Part shown: piece by piece, positions 61,286-64,000 of the stretch | Layout: each line of letters opens with the position of its first letter | Numbering within the stretch: the first letter of the stretch is position 1 | NCBI GenBank assembly: GCA_037389465.1 | Contig: JAZARR010000154.1 | Coordinates: 4,154,001 to 4,218,000, forward strand | Direction: 5' to 3' | Source: Baylisascaris procyonis | Lineage: Eukaryota > Nematoda > Chromadorea > Rhabditida > Ascarididae | Length of the DNA: 64,000 bases | Made by a program: the position numbers and the translations under genes | Notes under the pieces: generated by a model | Database searches by the model: none | What the model saw: only the letters and a program-made list of their open reading frames with translations | Told to the model about the DNA's origin: nothing

Positions 61286-62490
61286 CAAACGTTATCACTA
61301 CAAGCAGTGAGCAAAAAAATTGAAAAAAAGGAAGGCAACTTCTGTTGCAATAGACAAAAAAGTGCAACGGTTGCCGCATACATGCCACGCATCGCTATCT
61401 AACATTAGTGGGCGATAACGTGTTCTAAGAGTCATTATTGAAATGCCTCTGAACACAACGTTCCTTACAAAATGAATAAATATTCCAACGTTTGTTAGAT
61501 GCAATGGAAATTGAATAAAAAAGATAACAATGATGAATCATATATCAGATGTGTTTTCATAAATCAGGTATGCCAAAGTACACTTAAAATTGCATCTCAA
61601 GTATGTACTGTAGCATCTATATGAAGATATTTACCTTTATTTATAATATTTCTCAAAATTTTCTTCCATATCCCGCCATATTAAATCGGACCATAAAAAG
61701 TTCACAGTTTATACTACAGTATCACTCGTCCAGATATACATATCTCCGGTACGACAACGACCACTGTATCGCCTTACTGCATACCGTAGAAAATTACCAC
61801 ACTTAAGTGGAACAACATGCAAACACCGAGATGCTTTATTGCTCCTCTTCTCTCCCTCTAGCATTTCGTTAAATAAATGCTGTTCACAAATTTTCCACCG
61901 CATAAAAAACCTATCTCTTCTATAATAAAACGCTAAAAAATTCTATTATTTTATAATTCTATAATAAAATTGATATCACAAGCCTGAGAATTACTATATG
62001 CAATTGCTAGGCTTTGGCATAGTTACGGGAAGAGAGGAGGAATAACTCCTCTTTGACCACAATGAGATCAAAGAATTTATAGCCTTGAGATTTCATTCAA
62101 ATTTAGGTAATATGCAAATATCAATAGCACAAATAGTCAATGAATATTGACTGGTGAATATTGATATCACGCTCACATAAGAGAACATAGTTCATTCAAT
62201 AGCATTGATGGCGATTAAAAAAATAGTGAAAGTGAAAGAGAGATAAAAATGAAAAGAATTCTAAAATAGTATTTATTTGAAGAGGAGAAGAGAAACAAAG
62301 AAATTCGTAACGTTGAAAACATAAAAGAGAATAGTGTTCGAGGAAAAAAAATTAAAAACACATAGGAACAATAATGTATACATCAAAGAAAACATAATAC
62401 GATACGTTAATATGGAGGAATTAGATTGTTATTCCTTCGTTTTTTCTTCGCAATTCCTTAAAAATCCTCTTCACCACCTAGTTACCATCA

Positions 62491-62626
62491 TCATTATTAC
62501 TAATATTATTACTGTTACTAATATTATTACTAACTATTACTACTACTATTACTATTATCACTATTACAATTACTGTTACTATTACTACTATTACTATCAT
62601 TATCGTCATTATTACTATAAATTTAA
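62491..62626. repeat. Imperfect ATT/ACT trinucleotide-rich repeat
   Basis: A run of att, act and atc triplets, which translates as a Tyr-rich artefact. No coding significance. Confidence 0.85.
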
Positions 62627-64000
62627 AAAAATAACGGTGTATATTTGCATAATTTTTGTTAAGATATAACCACGCCTCAAATGAATCGCCATATCGGAAC
62701 TCATCTTCTCATATATTGGTGAACGAGAAATAAAAATAATCCCTTATCAACTAAATGAGAAAAGATATACATCAATATACTTTGTTTCCTTTCAGCTGAT
62801 ATTTAATGAAGACTGAGCAATGAGATAGTCTGCAAAATTATATTTAATTCAGTATAATTGCCCTGAAATTAAAGCGAAGAAAAAACCTGACCTAGCAATA
62901 ATGACCCCTACAATGAGGACATCATTGGCTTTACAAGTCCTCCTAATTTCCACCTGCATAAAAATGGGACTGAAATTTCAAATTTAACTAATTTAAAAAT
63001 GGGATATTTCCGGTTGAGCTGGTTAATTACATACCCTCCCCCCTTTCTATAAATATCACTTCTTTCTGATAAAGATTGCTGTAAAATAGAGTTTGAAGGC
63101 TATGTGAATGCCAACACTGAGCAAACAATTACAACGCGTATCGCTGCCGATACACATGACGGAAAAAGATAAGAAAAATGGATGAAAGCCACAATCACTT
63201 TAAACACATTTTTAAGATATATGTTTTATCACAAAAAATAGGATTGGAACGTGAGAAAACTAGAGAAAGACCTCGAGCTCTAACTGAAGAAAAACCTTGA
63301 GCTCTAGCTGGAGATAGGGCTCGAGCAAAGGTGATAGGAATCTTTTAGTTGACACCACGATATAACACAAAGTTCAGCTAACAATATATAAAAGAAGAGA
63401 CGGAATGAAGAAGACATCGAAAAGGAATAATCCAAAAAGATGACCATAATTAATTGCGGGAGTAAGTAACGTACAAGGGATGTTATCTTTTATAGTTTAA
63501 TGAATTTTTATATTACAAAAGCGATATTAAATGAACCCAAATTAACAGTGCCTATAGTGAAAAATCAAAGAGAAAATGCAAATCTAATGCCCATTCCATG
63601 AAATTCACTTCAAGTGACCGATAAAAATCATCCCTCTAGAATGCATTCTAGGTGGAAGGGGGAGCAGCAGGGTGGGGAGAGGGAGGGGGGGGGGAGTTAC
63701 GCCATCAGCTTATCGCTCGCTGCAAGGGGCGAGGTCTAACAACAGACCCATAAAAAGAGCTAAAATAGACTCCCGGAGCTCAGATATTCCCTCTTCTAAC
63801 ATAATCTCTTTACATTATAAATGAAAGAATTACATATAATAGCACCTCTTAAAATCGGCTCCGACTCACCAAACCTCTTATCATCACAAATCTACCTGAA
63901 ATATCACCTTCCCATAAGAAGAGAGCATAAATAAAAAACAATAGATATGCTAGATGGGGAAGGTATAGCGTCCTATTGCTAGAAATTTACTACGAGTAAA

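Larger units (their letters stand above)
60333..64000. other. Upstream flank or first intron of unc-16
   Basis: The exon at 60195-60332 begins with a canonical acceptor, so this stretch is at least partly intron. I could not identify a convincing first coding exon. It holds a (TA)n tract, a purine-rich GA stretch near 60804-60840, the trinucleotide repeat at about 62.5 kb, an imperfect triplication around a cgagctct motif near 63.26-63.32 kb and a G-rich run near 63.66 kb. Confidence 0.5.

Noticed and set aside
62334..62669. 111-codon plus-strand open frame with a Tyr-rich core
   Set aside because: Produced by the ATT/ACT trinucleotide repeat; no domain and no splice context.

Overview
This is an AT-rich, intron-rich eukaryotic window. 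It carries long simple repeats, including three (TA)n tracts, introns of up to several kb with TTTTCAG-type acceptors and GTAAG/GTGAG donors, and three recognisable animal genes. The strongest is a UNC-16/JIP3 (sunday driver) gene, and another resembles the nematode secreted-tyrosinase family. Together these point to a nematode. A parasitic clade III species is my guess from the large introns and the tyrosinase type, but the sequence does not prove it.

Layout. 1-5760: no gene seen. 6025-8586 (minus): five exons of a TSPAN13/31-type tetraspanin, complete except for the short first coding exon. 8.7-15.3 kb: no convincing gene, but several GC-richer islands, a strong G-run cluster and a (TA)n tract followed by a small tandem repeat. 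About 16.2-20.9 kb (plus): a tyrosinase-related secreted protein with a recognisable LPYWD core, a Cys-rich module, a long Ser/Thr-rich mucin-like segment and a C-terminal Cys module. I cannot find either copper-binding His cluster. 24668-60332 (minus): the JIP3/UNC-16 gene, read here exon by exon as 29 coding exons over about 36 kb and giving about 1,190-1,220 residues. It runs from the RH1 domain through coiled coils, the leucine-zipper/RH2 region and the C-terminal WD40-like propeller to the stop codon. Only the extreme N-terminus (one or more upstream exons) is missing. 60.3-64 kb: no gene resolved.

The tyrosinase-like gene and unc-16 converge tail to tail, with their 3' ends near 20.9 and 24.7 kb. 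There is no operon-like spacing.

Points for follow-up: an extra 630-nt open exon-like block at 50.28-50.92 kb, inside a unc-16 intron and in splice phase with the preceding unc-16 exon, with a Cys/His cluster and a terminal hydrophobic helix; two in-phase donors on one unc-16 exon that add or remove an Ala-rich 31-residue insert; one unc-16 exon whose only frame-compatible start lacks an AG; the apparent loss of copper ligands in the tyrosinase-like gene; and a near-perfect 72-nt palindrome in a unc-16 intron. All exon joins were read by eye from reading frame and splice phase. No search or transcript data were available.
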